A DNA stretch of 64,000 bases from JAHFTY01 sp964584785 (GTDB taxonomy: Bacteria; Acidobacteriota; Terriglobia; 20CM-2-55-15): contig CAZPBY010000043.1 in assembly GCA_964584785.1 (NCBI GenBank), positions 1 to 64,000 of the forward strand, written 5' to 3'. Shown here in pieces: positions 52,490 to 61,743 of the stretch. How positions within the stretch are numbered: the stretch's first letter is position 1; each line of letters starts with the position of its first letter. Made by a program: the position numbers and the translations under genes. The notes below the pieces were generated by a model. That model did no database searches and was not told the DNA's origin. It saw nothing but the letters and a program-made list of their open reading frames with translations.

Positions 52490-53881
52490 CTAGACCAAAA
52501 AGCCCAGGTCGCGGACCGCGAAGTTCTTCAACTGCGGAAACACCGCGTCGATTCTTGTCGAATCGACGCCGAACCACCGGGCGAGCGTCGCGGCGTACTG
52601 ATCGACGGCAGTCGTCGGAATCCAGCGGCCGCGAGTATCGGTATCGTCCGGGCCACCGGTCTGCAGTGTCGGGAATACGGTGCCGTTCGGCCCGGGTATG
52701 CCATAAAAGTCGCCGCCAACAACCGACCCACCGATCACGAGATGGTGATTACCCCACGCGTGATCCGATCCGACAGTACCCGCCGAACCCGCCGGCTGTA
52801 GTGTCCGGCTGAAGTCGGATAGTGTGAAAGTGACTACCTGAGAGTCTACTTGCAGCTCCACGGTAGCATCGTAAAACGCTTTCAAGGCCTGTCCCACTTG
52901 TGTCAGCAGGCTCGACTGAGTATTGACCTGACCCTGATGCGTGTCGAAGCCGCCCAGCGAACAGAAGAAAATCTGGCGGGTAAGGTCCGGAACACCCGAG
53001 CGGTAGTTGAACTTGATCAGCTTCGCCACCTGCTTGAGCTGATTTCCCAGGCTAGTGTTTGGAAATACCGTATTGAGCACAACGTCGACGTTGAATGAGT
53101 TACCGATGTCGACTGCCTGCTGCGTGACGTTGCTCGCCGCCGCGATGAACGGAGAGTCCCGATCGATGGTCCGAAGATAATTCATCGCCTGCAGCCGTGC
53201 CTGATCCGCGGCCGACGTGCCAAAACCGCTGAGAACGAGAAGCTGATTCAGAGCCGTCGGAGCGGCCGCCACCGTGAGCGGACTGGTCAGCGCGCCGCGC
53301 GTGAAGACTCCTCCGGCGAGCGCCGTGATCAGTGGATACCCGGACGGATTGGCGGTAAACGTATCGGCAACTCGTCCGCCCCATCCCGTGGAGGACGTAC
53401 CCGTGGAGATCGACGTCTGCCACTGAGCAATCTGATCCGAATGCGAGAACAGTTGGTATGGACGCGGCGCGCCCTGCTTGTAATCCTGCTTCGACAGCGG
53501 CTGAATCAGCGGCCCGACATTGCTCAGGATCGCCAGCTGTCCACCGGCAAAGAGCGGATGGATCGCGTCCAGACTGGGGTGTAAACCGAACGGGGTTCCA
53601 ATACTTTTCGGTGTGAGGGGAAGAAGATTCGCCTGATCGATCGCCAGGCCGGCAGCCCCACGAATGGCGGAGTAGGCGCCGTATCCCTGCGCGTCTGCCG
53701 GCACGACGACATTGTTGCCGTCGTTGCCGCCGGCGAGAAAAACACAAACCAGCGCTTTGTAGCTCGAACCTTGCGCGAAGGCCTGGATCAGACCAAAACG
53801 ATCGATTCCGGAAGCGAGCGCGGCCGCGCTGAGCGCGCCGCAGCCGGATCTCCGCAGGAACTCTCTACGCGATAGTGTCAT
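52490..53881 (-). CDS. DUF1501 (sulfatase-fold) exported protein
   Basis: 463 residues with a Tat signal peptide (SRREFLRRSGCGALSAAALA). The body matches DUF1501: LVCVFLAGGNDGNNVVVPAD, FGLHPSLDAIHPLFAGGQLA, SHSDQIAQWQT, IFFCSLGGFDTHQGQ and TLSDFSRTLQPAGSAGTVGS followed by DHAWGNHHLVIGG. These Asp/His clusters suggest a metal-binding alkaline-phosphatase-like fold, but the reaction is unknown. It starts 3 bp after the stop of the DUF1800 gene, its constant partner in many bacteria. Confidence 0.93.
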   Translation of the reverse strand: MTLSRREFLRRSGCGALSAAALASGIDRFGLIQAFAQGSSYKALVCVFLAGGNDGNNVVVPADAQGYGAYSAIRGAAGLAIDQANLLPLTPKSIGTPFGLHPSLDAIHPLFAGGQLAILSNVGPLIQPLSKQDYKQGAPRPYQLFSHSDQIAQWQTSISTGTSSTGWGGRVADTFTANPSGYPLITALAGGVFTRGALTSPLTVAAAPTALNQLLVLSGFGTSAADQARLQAMNYLRTIDRDSPFIAAASNVTQQAVDIGNSFNVDVVLNTVFPNTSLGNQLKQVAKLIKFNYRSGVPDLTRQIFFCSLGGFDTHQGQVNTQSSLLTQVGQALKAFYDATVELQVDSQVVTFTLSDFSRTLQPAGSAGTVGSDHAWGNHHLVIGGSVVGGDFYGIPGPNGTVFPTLQTGGPDDTDTRGRWIPTTAVDQYAATLARWFGVDSTRIDAVFPQLKNFAVRDLGFLV

Positions 53882-53884
53882 GGT

Positions 53885-55543
53885 TCACCTCTCCACCTGA
53901 TACTGGCTTGATGTTGCGATGAGGTAGACGGCCGTTCGAACTCTTCGCGAAGCGTTTGAAGCGGGTACTGCATTAATTGCCGTCAACAGTGCCGAACGCA
54001 TTTCGGCCGACATCCGGCCGCACAGCATGAGCGTGTTCAGCGAGTCGAGGAGCGCCTGGGGATTGCCCGCAAGCGGTTCGAATTCGGAAAAATCGAGTGC
54101 GGTTCCCGTCGGGTTGAACGGATAATTCGTGCTGGCCGCGATTCGCGAGAAGACGATCGTGTTCACGAAATTCGCCCGGCGAACGGCCGTGGACGTGTTC
54201 AACAGACCGAACTCCGGTCCGCGCAGCGTGGTTCCCGGCACGCCGCCGAACGGTGAGAAATAGCTGAATACCGAAGGCGGGCTGAAGACGTCCAGTCCCA
54301 TGCTCACGCTCTGCGGATCGATATAGCCGTCGCTTGGGCCATTGAGGTCCGCCGATCGCGCACTGAATGCGCGCAACAGGCTGGTGATCAGCAAAACCGG
54401 ATGCATCAGGTGTCCCGGCACACTCTGGCTGCTCGGGATCCGCGCCTCCGGATCGAGAAGGATCGCCTTCACAACGGCTCTTAGATCACCGCGCACACCG
54501 GAGCCGTTATCGTTGAAAACAGCCGTAATCCTGCCGACGTAGGCCGGACTCGGGTTGCTCATGACCAGATGCTGGATCACTTGCCTGCCGATGAATGGCC
54601 CGACATTCGGATCCTGAAAAATATTGTCGAGCGCGTCGGCGAGATCTTTTGCGGCCGACTGTCCTGCCGGCAGCGTCACTCCTCGTAACAGCGTCTTCGC
54701 ACCGGTGTCGTGGTTATTGGCGTTGGCCACTCTCAGGAAATCGATGTAATTCGTGATTCCCGCCGTCTGCGGAGCGGCGAACGTCCATCCGGTAAATACG
54801 CGGGCAAAGGCGTTCACGACTGTCTGGTCGTATGTGGGGATCGACTGGTTTTGCGCGTCGCGCATCAGAGAGCCGTCGGCATTCAGACGATTCAAACCGA
54901 TCGAAAACAGCTGCAGCACTTCGCGAGCGTAATTCTCATTGGGATTCGTCTTGGTGTTGTTCGCCATGTCGAGATAATTCCCCATGGCTGGGTTCAGCGT
55001 GATTTCACCAAGCAGGTCACGAAAATTTCCGAACGCATGGCGATCCAGAACTCCGAGATATGGGGCGAAACGGCTCGGATACCCCTGGCCGATATCCACG
55101 CCCGATACGACCAAGATCTGATGCAGCGCAAAGTCGAGGCGCTGGCGCAGTTGATCATCACCGTTGATCACGTTGGTGAAGAATCGCGTTTGAATGGGAT
55201 ACAACGTGTAATTGTCCCTGCGGCAAACGGAACCGGAAGGACAATCTGTGGCTGGAGTTGAGGGAACCAGCGAAAACGTCGGATAACCGGACGGAATCGC
55301 CGCGAACTGCTCTTCGAGGAATTGCTCGTATCCGACCGCCTGAACGTGCTGGATCAGTTCCGGCGTCGGCCCCCACGTCGACTGCTGGAGGAAGCGCGCG
55401 GCTTCCGCCGGACTGGGGCTGTCATACGGCTGAGGGAGGGGACGAGCCCAGGAGCTGCTCGTCGCAACCGTCCAGGCCGTCACGCACACTGTCGCAAACA
55501 GAACGATCACTGACTTGGGTGTTTTGGGAAAGTGGACGTACAT
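53885..55543 (-). CDS. DUF1800 exported protein
   Basis: About 552 residues from the internal ATG near 55543, which gives a signal peptide (VIVLFATVCVTAWTVATSSS); the longer TTG start at 55603 adds 20 residues and lacks support. DUF1800 motifs: AEAARFLQQSTWGPTPELIQ, LRQRLDFALHQILVVSG, NPNENYAREVLQLFSIGLNR, FARVFTGWTF and GPFIGRQVIQHLVMSNPSPA. The protein is mostly alpha-helical and secreted. First gene of the DUF1800-DUF1501 pair; the pair's role in export or hydrolysis is unknown. Confidence 0.92.
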   Translation of the reverse strand: MYVHFPKTPKSVIVLFATVCVTAWTVATSSSWARPLPQPYDSPSPAEAARFLQQSTWGPTPELIQHVQAVGYEQFLEEQFAAIPSGYPTFSLVPSTPATDCPSGSVCRRDNYTLYPIQTRFFTNVINGDDQLRQRLDFALHQILVVSGVDIGQGYPSRFAPYLGVLDRHAFGNFRDLLGEITLNPAMGNYLDMANNTKTNPNENYAREVLQLFSIGLNRLNADGSLMRDAQNQSIPTYDQTVVNAFARVFTGWTFAAPQTAGITNYIDFLRVANANNHDTGAKTLLRGVTLPAGQSAAKDLADALDNIFQDPNVGPFIGRQVIQHLVMSNPSPAYVGRITAVFNDNGSGVRGDLRAVVKAILLDPEARIPSSQSVPGHLMHPVLLITSLLRAFSARSADLNGPSDGYIDPQSVSMGLDVFSPPSVFSYFSPFGGVPGTTLRGPEFGLLNTSTAVRRANFVNTIVFSRIAASTNYPFNPTGTALDFSEFEPLAGNPQALLDSLNTLMLCGRMSAEMRSALLTAINAVPASNASRRVRTAVYLIATSSQYQVER

Positions 55544-55660
55544 GCATTCATCTCCTTCAATCTGTACGGACACGTTGCTGGAAACTCTGAAGCACTCAGA
55601 CAAGATATCTCGCTTCCCGGTTTACGCCGGCGCGAAACGCGCGGTGTAGCAATCACCCGC

Positions 55661-56056
55661 TCAAGGGAGTACCTCGAAGTCGTAGTCGACCGTGGGGTGG
55701 TTGTAATTGTACGTGCCTTGTCCGTCGCCGGCGCTCTTGTCCGGAAAAACATAGGCGCCGTAAATACCCGAAATAAGAGGGGTGAAGCCGGAAACGAAAA
55801 GGAAACACCCGGTTGCATCCGTATGCGTCGCAAACCCGTACTGCTGACTTCCGTCGGGTCCATATATCTCGACGGAAATGTCCTTGGGTCTCCCGCCGTA
55901 GTTACAGCCGGAAAAGGACAGCGTGTCGCCGACGTACGTCGGTGAGGGCGAGATCGCGATGTACGGAGCCGGCTTGGCTGCCGCCTGGTCCCATGACGAG
56001 GAACCAAGCAGAGCCGCTATCGCGGACAGGGCAAAGGTGATGGTGATGCGCTTCAT
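55661..56056 (-). CDS. Small secreted Ig-like protein
   Basis: 131 residues with a signal peptide (MKRITITFALSAIAALLGSS, cleavage near AAA-KPAP). The mature domain of about 100 residues looks like one Ig/bacterial Ig-like sandwich (IAISPSPTYVGDTLSFSGCN ... ISVEIYGPDGSQQYGFATHT ... GCFLFVSGFTPLISGIYGAY), with two Cys that could form a disulfide. No enzyme signature. It lies 118 bp before the DUF1800 gene in the same direction and may belong with it. Confidence 0.7.
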   Translation of the reverse strand: MKRITITFALSAIAALLGSSSWDQAAAKPAPYIAISPSPTYVGDTLSFSGCNYGGRPKDISVEIYGPDGSQQYGFATHTDATGCFLFVSGFTPLISGIYGAYVFPDKSAGDGQGTYNYNHPTVDYDFEVLP

Positions 56057-56244
56057 TCAGCCTCCCTTTCATCGGATGGTCTCAAGGTGAACGAGTGTGC
56101 GCTAACGGTTAGCTGACTAAAACATTACACACTCGTTGTTGTGACATGCAAGTCTTCCGGCTTCGACGATCCCTCGCGGCAATCTTCATCAGCGAAGGGA
56201 AATAGGGGGGCCGACCGTCGGTAAGTGCTCAGGCGCGCCGGAAT

Positions 56245-57730
56245 TTATTGGTGACGATCCGCACTCAGCAATGTGACGAGATTGTGCCGCGACACGCGAA
56301 GGGCCGGAATCAGCGCGGCTCCGAGCGCCACCACAATCAGCCCGATCGACAGCAGGCCGTGAATAAAAGGATCGGTTGCCGTGATCTTCGAAAAACAGAG
56401 TGCTCAGAAAACGGCTCAGGCCCATCGACACGAGGATTCCTGCGGCGACACCGGGCAGCACGATGCGAAGGCTCTGACTCATCACCAGCCGCAGGATCGC
56501 GCTGCCTCGAGCGGCGAATGCCATGCGGAACCCGAACTCCTTCATCCGCTGCGCGACGATGTACGACATCAATCCGGACGTGGCGACAAACGCCATAACC
56601 ACGGCGAATCCATTGAAGACTGCAAGTAGACCGACGGCGAAACGCCGCGGTCCCATCGATTGACTGATCACATCGTCCATTGCGCGAAAGTTCGCGATCG
56701 GATTCCGAAGAGGACGCCGGTGATGAGGGAAACGGCGGGCGAACAACAGAATGGGAACGTCGAGCGACACTTGATCCATGCGCGGAATGCCTGCTGTGGT
56801 CATTCGACGCAACATGAGGATTCCCGCTGCCGACAGAATCAATTCCGTGACTCCCCCATCAGCGACAACAGGACGCTTTCCGTCATCAGTTGCCGCACGA
56901 TCCGCGATCGGGTTGCGCCGATCGAAAGACGTACCGCGATTTCCCGCTGCCGCGCCGATCCGCGAGCGAGAAGCAAGCCGGCGACATTGGCGCACGCGAT
57001 CAACAACACGAATGCGACCGCGCCGAGCAGAACGTAGAGCGACGACTGAACCGTTCCGACGTAATACTCCAGCAGCGGAGAGACACTCGCACTCCACGGA
57101 TGGTTCGGCATCGCTCGCAGGATGGCCTCGAGATCGCTTTGCACTTGAATCGGCGTGGAGCCGTCTTTCAGGCGGCCAACGGCCCACACGAAATGACTGC
57201 CGCCGCCGAGGTCCGCGTCGGTGAACGCGATCGGTCTCCAGATTTCCGCTTCGCGTGGAAAACGAAAACTTTCCGGCATGACGCCGATCACCGTGCAAGA
57301 GATCCCGTTCAGTGTGAGCGCCCGGCCGACCAGGCCGGGATCGCCGCCGAATCGCCGCCGCCACAGGCCCTCGCCGATCAGGACCACCGCGTTATTACCC
57401 GGCCTGTCTTCTTCAGCAGTGAAGCTGCGTCCGAGAATAGGTTGAACGCCAAGCACGGACGTGAGGTTGGCGCTGACGCGAGTGCCGGCGAAGCGCTCCG
57501 GCTGGTCGCCGCCGGTGAGGGTGTACGACGAAGTCGCGAACGCCGCAACGCCGCTCAGCGTGCGCGTTTGCTGCTGCCAGGCCCTGAAGTGTCCGGGCGT
57601 CGCTTCGAAGTGGTCGAATCGTGGCTGCCATTTCTCCTCCAGAAACACGAGCCGGTTTGGCTCGTGGAGACGATGAAACTTCAGACTGCGGGATTGGTTA
57701 CGTTTCCTGTCGCCAGGGTTTCGACGTGAC
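56245..57730 (-). pseudogene. Broken ADOP permease gene, 5'-truncated with internal deletion
   Basis: The first recognisable residues are SLKFHRLHEPNRLVFLEEKW at about 57680, in the middle of the first periplasmic domain, so the N-terminus and TM1 are missing. The frame then runs through VLIGEGLWRRRFGGDPGLVG and LLIACANVAGLLLARGSARQ to IVRQLMTESVLLSLMG and stops at about 56840. About 350 residues are missing before ANFRAMDDVISQSMGPRRFA and SGLMSYIVAQRMKEFGFRMA in another frame; a third frame holds the terminal RVSRHNLVTLLSADRHQ with TAA at 56245-56247. Non-functional. Confidence 0.88.
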
Positions 57731-57948
57731 GATCATCGTGGAATGCCTCGACCTCGCCGGTCCCGGTGCCGGCGGCGGGCCACGGAATGTTAGAATGAAC
57801 ACGTGGAAGACTCCATCCTTAGAGATAACATCCTCGATGTCCTGCGTTTCTATTCGAATTCTCGGCTCGCTATCCTGTTAGGTTCTCTCGCCGCCGGCCG
57901 CATGTGGGCGCGATCCTAAAGCCGGCGGGCAAGGACGCGATAACTCGG

Positions 57949-59514
57949 ATGGGAAAAAGCCAGGGGGTATGGCCGGTCCTCTTGTCAGTGACGCGCGCCG
58001 TATGGCGCCAACGCTACGTGGTGGTCTACCTCGGGCTGGCAGTTTGGTTCGTCGCGCACGTCCGGGTGTTCTACCATCCGGACAGCGGACTCACCTCGAT
58101 GATTTGGTTTGGTGAGATGTTTGAGCCGAGGCGTCTTGGCCGACTGCGCGAGGTACCGATACACACGGTCGACGGTGCAGGCTACGACGGCCAGTTTTAC
58201 GCGCAGATCGCGGTTGCAGGAAATCCGTTTGACGGGGAATTGGGGGCAGCCCTGGATTCGCCGTCCTATCGCGCGCGTCGTGTATTGCTGCCGCTGATCG
58301 CGCACGCGGCAGGGTGGGGCAACGACGAACGCACCCTCACCGCCTATGCACTGGGCAACGTCGTCGCCTGGCTGCTGCTCGCGGTCCTGCTCGCCCGCTG
58401 GTGGTTTCCGCCACAAGATCTCCACAACCTGCTGCGCTGGGGCGGTACGCTATTTGGCGCCGGCCTTATCATCAGCGTGGCGCGCGCCTTGGTGGACGGT
58501 CCGGCCTTGCTGTTGGTCGCCGTGGGAGCGAGGGCGGTGGAGGTCAACCGTCGCGTCCTGGGCGCCGTCCTGTTGGGTGCGGCCGGGCTCGCGCGCGAGA
58601 CGAGCGTTCTGACGGCGTCTGCGCTGTTCGCGTCAAGCGAGGACGGAAGGTGGTCACGGACGGGTGCTGTTGCCCTGGCCGGGATTTCGGTGCTGCCCGC
58701 GGCGCTGTGGATGGTGGTGTTGCGGATGCACTTCGGCTACTTCGGTGGCACGCGCAACTTTGCCCTCCTGACGGGATTTGTCGACAAGCTGGGCGAGCTG
58801 CGCGCGAGCTGGCAGGCGGGTGGCTTCGCCGAGGTTCAGCACGAGGTCTGGGCGATCGTGTCGCTTGCTACCCAGGTCGCATTCGTGCTGCGGCGCAAGC
58901 GGCCGAACGAGATTTGGTGGCGGATCGGCGTCGCGTTCGCGATCCTTGCGTTAGCGCTCGGCTGGCCGGTCTGGCAGGGCAAACCGTCGGCGGCGTCGCG
59001 CGTTTTGCTGCCACTCACGCTCGCGTTCAACGTGCGGGTGCCGCGAAGCCGTGCTGGTCTGGCACTGCTGCTGGCGGGCAATCTCTCGGTCCTGTCGGCG
59101 GCGGAGGCGTTCCATCCGTTGCCGCGCGCCACGGAAAGCGCGTTCACCGGTGGTGTGACCGCCCTCTACGACACCGCGTGGTACGCACGCGAGACCGATG
59201 AGCACCGCTCGTGGCGCTGGGCGTCGGGGCCAGCGGAAATGCAGCTGCGCAACCCCGGCGCGCTGGATCGCACCGTCACGGTGGCATTCGAACTGATCTC
59301 CGTGAGCGATCGGACTGTCGTCATCCAGGCGGGGAACATGGTGCAGACTGTCGCATTGCGCGCGCAGCATCGCGTCCCGATCCGGCTGGCGCCGCTGACG
59401 CTCCATCCGGGGACGACCACGATTCGCTTCGCGACCGGTGAGCCGCCCTGGCCGGAGCCGGGCCCGGCCCGCCGCATGCTGAGCTTCGCGCTCTACGACC
59501 TTTCTGTAAGATAG
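57949..59514 (+). CDS. Polytopic membrane protein, possibly GT-C glycosyltransferase-like
   Basis: About 521 residues from ATG 57949 (GTG 57904 is also in frame). Ten or so hydrophobic segments (YVVVYLGLAVWFVAHVRVFY; LGNVVAWLLLAVLLARWWF; VALAGISVLPAALWMVVL; GVAFAILALALGWPVW), then a soluble C-terminal beta-rich region (about 425-521). The loop HTVDGAGYDGQFYAQIAVAG after TM1 contains an acidic motif like the catalytic loop of GT-C enzymes, and I recall similar DGxFYxxIA sequences in surface-glycopolymer membrane proteins. The gene is visibly more GC-rich than its neighbours, which may indicate transfer. The assignment to polysaccharide or glycolipid synthesis is tentative. Confidence 0.7.
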   Translation: MGKSQGVWPVLLSVTRAVWRQRYVVVYLGLAVWFVAHVRVFYHPDSGLTSMIWFGEMFEPRRLGRLREVPIHTVDGAGYDGQFYAQIAVAGNPFDGELGAALDSPSYRARRVLLPLIAHAAGWGNDERTLTAYALGNVVAWLLLAVLLARWWFPPQDLHNLLRWGGTLFGAGLIISVARALVDGPALLLVAVGARAVEVNRRVLGAVLLGAAGLARETSVLTASALFASSEDGRWSRTGAVALAGISVLPAALWMVVLRMHFGYFGGTRNFALLTGFVDKLGELRASWQAGGFAEVQHEVWAIVSLATQVAFVLRRKRPNEIWWRIGVAFAILALALGWPVWQGKPSAASRVLLPLTLAFNVRVPRSRAGLALLLAGNLSVLSAAEAFHPLPRATESAFTGGVTALYDTAWYARETDEHRSWRWASGPAEMQLRNPGALDRTVTVAFELISVSDRTVVIQAGNMVQTVALRAQHRVPIRLAPLTLHPGTTTIRFATGEPPWPEPGPARRMLSFALYDLSVR

Positions 59515-59661
59515 CCGCGAGATGGCATTCAGCCTTACGCCGTCCTCCGAAGTACGCTTTCTCAGCGTGCAACCCGCGGCTGACCCGCAACGGATCACTG
59601 AGGCACCACCCCTTCCGCGTGAACTTTTGAGGCAAAGCCGCGTGCCTGATATCCTTTAACC

Positions 59662-60108
59662 ATGCAGACTGTGTATGAGGCGGCCGGCGGACTTCAAGGG
59701 CTGCTGCGGTTGGCGGAGGCATGGCACTCGCGCGTCATGGCCGACGAAATCGTCAGCCACGCATTCAGTCACGGATTCCATCCTCGACACACCGAGCGCC
59801 TAGCCGCGTACTGGGCAGAGGCCCTCGGCGGGCCCTCCGCCTACTCCGGTGCCTGTGGTGACGAGACATCGGTTGTTCGAATACACAGCGGCAACGGCAT
59901 TCACGAGGAGATGGACCGCCGGGCGATCGCATGTTTCGATCGGGCTTTGGAAGATGTGGGGCTCACTGACGAGCCACTCCGGAGCGTATTGCACAACTAC
60001 TTCGACTGGGCCACCACAACGACCATGTCACGCTACCACAAGTCTGCCGACGATGTTCCGGCGGGCCTCGTCATTCCCAGGTGGTCTTGGGACGGGCTGC
60101 AGCATTGA
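59662..60108 (+). CDS. Truncated globin (group II-like)
   Basis: 148 residues: VYEAAGGLQGLLRLAEAWHS, then HAFSHGFHPRHTERLAAYWA, EALGGPSAYSG and SVVRIHSGNGIHEEMDRRAI. The pattern (helix B/E region ending in GGP.AYS and a proximal-His region in RIHSGNG) is that of 2-on-2 truncated haemoglobins. The protein should bind haem and O2 or NO in the cytoplasm. It is a stand-alone gene about 150 bp downstream of the membrane protein; no partner reductase is visible. Confidence 0.8.
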   Translation: MQTVYEAAGGLQGLLRLAEAWHSRVMADEIVSHAFSHGFHPRHTERLAAYWAEALGGPSAYSGACGDETSVVRIHSGNGIHEEMDRRAIACFDRALEDVGLTDEPLRSVLHNYFDWATTTTMSRYHKSADDVPAGLVIPRWSWDGLQH

Positions 60109-60154
60109 GCACCATATCCCTGGGCGAGAAATTTGGATTGTGCTCGATTGGATT

Positions 60155-60955
60155 TCAGTTGCTCGGTCGCGCCGCGTGGTCAACAACCAGGATGTCGATC
60201 GGTCCTTTCTGGGACTGCAGCTTCAGACCCAGCTGTTCCTGCAGTGCTGTAAATAACGACGGGCCATCCGCCGTGGGCGCGCTGATCTCCGCCGTAGGCG
60301 GTGCAATCCATTCACCCGGCGCTGGAGTCCACGTCAGTTTGAGATCGAATCGGCCGGTGAGTCCTGTCGTATCGATGACGATGCGGTCCACAAATCTCGG
60401 CAGCGGACCCAACAGCTGCGCTATCGACATTCCGACTCCAGTGATGCTGCCCGGCGCGATTCTCACACTGCAGTTTGCCGGAGTATTGACGCAGTCGATG
60501 GACGATGGGCGAATCACGGCCCCGAGTTTCCGGTCTGGTCTTGCGAACGTAAGCGCGTAGACGTCGCCTTCACGCGTTTCGTGGTGCACTTCGAGCGCGA
60601 AACGATCCGCCAGCAACTTCTGAAGCATGACGCGCCTCGGCGCATTGGGGCCGTCGGGCCCCACGGGAAACTCCGCCGCCGCGCGCGCTTCGATGTCGAA
60701 ACGCGCGGAGTCGATCCAATCCGGTCCGCCCTCGATCAAGAATCCCGGGTTCACCTGCGGCCTCAAGTACGCTGCAGCGATCAACGATCGAAGCGCATAG
60801 TTCGTGACGCGGTACAGGCCGCCCGGCAGAAATCCACCCGCAACGCGGTTCTCACCGGACATGTTCTGTTTGATGGAGGAAACTTCAAAGGGTGGCACAT
60901 CCGCCGTTTGAACGGCGATGCCGATGATGACGACACACAGGACTCTGTTCAGCAT
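60155..60955 (-). CDS. TIGR03435 family exported protein
   Basis: 266 residues with a short signal peptide (RVLCVVIIGIAVQTAD). The family pattern is clear: PPFEVSSIKQNMSGENR, GGLYRVTNYALRSLIAAAY, GGPDWIDSARFDIEARA, RRVMLQKLLADRFALEVHHE, YALTFARPDRKLG, TTGLTGRFDLKLTWTPAPG and the terminal LFTALQEQLGLKLQSQKGPI. TIGR03435 is confined largely to soil Acidobacteriota and relatives and has no known biochemical function. It supports the taxonomic assignment. Confidence 0.95.
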   Translation of the reverse strand: MLNRVLCVVIIGIAVQTADVPPFEVSSIKQNMSGENRVAGGFLPGGLYRVTNYALRSLIAAAYLRPQVNPGFLIEGGPDWIDSARFDIEARAAAEFPVGPDGPNAPRRVMLQKLLADRFALEVHHETREGDVYALTFARPDRKLGAVIRPSSIDCVNTPANCSVRIAPGSITGVGMSIAQLLGPLPRFVDRIVIDTTGLTGRFDLKLTWTPAPGEWIAPPTAEISAPTADGPSLFTALQEQLGLKLQSQKGPIDILVVDHAARPSN

Positions 60956-61058
60956 ATTGCCACCTTATGACACTCACCGCGTGCTGGTCGTCACAGAAAT
61001 GTCATGCTCACGCACGTTTATTGTCGGTCACGATCTATCCTGAGGCTTACGGCCTGTT

Positions 61059-61733
61059 TTAGGGCGCCGGGGTTGAAGTAACAGTTCGACTGCGGAGCCT
61101 CCACAGCCAGTAGAACATCGCGCCAAACAACAGCAGGATCGGCAGCGCGCGCATCGGCGCAGTCGTGAATGGTTCGGGAAGGATTTTCGCCACGCGCGCA
61201 CGGATCGAGAAGAACGATCCGGCCGCGATGAACAGCGCGAAGCACATTCGCCACAAATGGCGCGCCAGCCGCTGCCTGCCGGGAGGCATGCCGAATCGCA
61301 TGATGCGCACATCGCCCATCGCCGCGAGAATCATGACTGTCGCGAGGAAGAAGAACATGAAGAACGGGACGCCGTTGAGAAAACCTCGAGGGCTGTTGAA
61401 CGCTTTAACGCCGCCCAGGATATCGCCGGCGGCAAGTCCAACCACTACCGGGAGCGCGGCAACATTGATGCGGCGGGTCCATGGCGATATGGGTCGGACC
61501 GTCGTCAGCGCCGTACCGACAAAATAGGCAACAATAAAGCCGGCGAACACATTCCCGTCCGTGGGACTCTTGAGAAACCCCAGGATTGAGGCCGTGGTGC
61601 CCATGACAAGCATCGCGAAGACGAACAGAAGACCGGCACGGCGATGGATGGTCCCGCCCTTCTTCACGATCAGAGCTATAGCGCCGAGAACAATGGCAAG
61701 CCCGCCTGCAGCGATGTGTATCGGTAAGAGCAT
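61059..61733 (-). CDS. Small polytopic membrane protein (DUF2306-like)
   Basis: 224 residues with about seven membrane helices: MLLPIHIAAGGLAIVLGAIA, AGLLFVFAMLVMGTTASILG, INVAALPVVVGLAAGDILGG, FFMFFFLATVMILAAMG, LWRMCFALFIAAGSFF and LPILLLFGAMFYWLW. Conserved His in HIAAG and in the TIHRRAG loop resemble DUF2306 proteins, which may bind haem or quinone. Starts 10 bp after the ADOP gene stop, so it may be co-transcribed with it. Function unknown. Confidence 0.72.
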   Translation of the reverse strand: MLLPIHIAAGGLAIVLGAIALIVKKGGTIHRRAGLLFVFAMLVMGTTASILGFLKSPTDGNVFAGFIVAYFVGTALTTVRPISPWTRRINVAALPVVVGLAAGDILGGVKAFNSPRGFLNGVPFFMFFFLATVMILAAMGDVRIMRFGMPPGRQRLARHLWRMCFALFIAAGSFFSIRARVAKILPEPFTTAPMRALPILLLFGAMFYWLWRLRSRTVTSTPAP

Positions 61734-61743
61734 GAGTCCTCGG

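Noticed and set aside
57802..57918. Short GTG-started frame resembling a nucleotidyltransferase start (ILLGSLAAGRM)
   Set aside because: Only some 38 codons, ends before any Asp-X-Asp motif and lies in a promoter-like region; the similarity is too short to call.
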